Of a DNA stretch of 5,174 nt, positions 4,836-5,174 are shown piece by piece. The notes below the pieces were generated by a model, which was given only the letters and a program-made list of their open reading frames with translations, searched no databases and had not been told where the DNA came from. Origin of the DNA: Coriobacteriia bacterium (GTDB taxonomy: Bacteria > Actinomycetota > Coriobacteriia > WRKU01); the NCBI GenBank assembly GCA_009784095.1, contig WRDL01000099.1:1-5174 (forward strand), read 5' to 3'. A program made the position numbers and the translations under genes. Numbering within the stretch: position 1 is the stretch's first letter; each line of letters begins with the position of its first letter.

Positions 4836-5174
4836 TGCGATCGCCTTCGCGGTATTGAGTCTTCTGGTCATTCTCGGAGCCGTCATGATGATGACGACCC
4901 GCAACATCTTACATGCCGCCTATTGGCTGCTCGAGGTCGCGATCGTGACCGCCGCGATACTGTGGTTCCTTGGGGCCGAGTACATCGCGGTCGTCCAGCT
5001 GCTGGTCTATGCCGGCGCGGTCGGGGTACTCGTCGTCTTCACGCTCATGGTGACGTATCGCACGCGCCACGAGTTGGAGCGCCCGATGGATGGAAGCGTG
5101 TTCGCACTGCTCACTTCGATCGCACTGCTCGCACTGATCACCTACGCGATCATGTTCAGCCCCTCGCTGACCCG
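4828..5174 (+). CDS. nuoJ: NADH-quinone oxidoreductase (complex I) subunit J, 3' end outside window
   Basis: NuoJ (ND6 family) is a membrane subunit next to NuoA, H and K; its third helix takes part in coupling quinone reduction to proton movement. The first 115 codons are present. Hydrophobic helices lie near 4-22, 31-48 and 53-76, with another starting near 88. The family signature is clear: E51, then Q57 and VYAGAVGVLVVFTLMV (60-75), matching the usual E.....Q.LVYVGA..VLF.F. The N-terminal RNILHAAYWLL (25-35) also fits (usual RNP.hs.l.l). ATG 4828 follows AAGGAGGA (4813-4820), the strongest ribosome binding site in the operon, and starts within the end of nuoI. The C-terminal part and any following nuoK are cut off by the window edge. 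Confidence 0.94.
   Translation, partial: MLNAIAFAVLSLLVILGAVMMMTTRNILHAAYWLLEVAIVTAAILWFLGAEYIAVVQLLVYAGAVGVLVVFTLMVTYRTRHELERPMDGSVFALLTSIALLALITYAIMFSPSLT

Noticed and set aside
4263..4907. 214-codon minus-strand open frame opposite nuoI
   Set aside because: It is the complement of a certain ferredoxin-type gene, and its translation shows no family pattern.

Overview
The window holds the 5' part of a respiratory complex I operon (nuoA-B-C-D-H-I-J, the last gene cut by the window edge). In front of it lie a tRNA gene on the opposite strand and the tail end of a sortase-anchored surface protein. The organism is Gram-positive: the partial protein at the left edge ends in a sorting signal (IPATG motif, hydrophobic stretch, basic tail). 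Moderately high GC, strong purine-rich ribosome binding sites, a TTG start and a complex I operon without nuoE, nuoF and nuoG point to Actinomycetota, most plausibly Coriobacteriia (Eggerthella/Slackia-like relatives). That placement is inference.

Layout. Bases 2-304 (+) are the last 100 codons of a pilin or adhesin-like protein. Bases 305-471 are non-coding and carry a strong GC hairpin (335-360), a probable terminator between convergent units, and a second perfect inverted repeat (430-454). Bases 472-547 (-) are tRNA-Thr(CGU) with an encoded CCA; its good sigma70-type promoter lies at 570-598. Bases 599-695 are an AT-rich leader with only weak promoter candidates for the nuo operon. From 696 to the right edge everything is nuo genes on the + strand, and every gene overlaps the next by 1 to 23 bases.

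How the genes work together. NuoB, C, D and I form the peripheral Q-module/connecting arm (cluster N2, the quinone site, and the two 4Fe-4S clusters N6a/N6b). NuoA, H and J are the first membrane-arm subunits next to the quinone chamber. nuoD runs straight into nuoH through an ATGA overlap, so the NADH-oxidising module (NuoE, F, G) is not at its usual place. This is the layout of the 11-subunit complex I, whose electron donor is typically not NADH (ferredoxin, flavodoxin or F420 in relatives). The donor cannot be told from this window. nuoK, L, M and N would be expected just past the right edge.

I found no mobile element, CRISPR array or clearly new system. The points most worth a second look are the missing NADH module, several substitutions at conserved NuoH positions, the fully overlapping gene junctions, and a strong excess of GATC.
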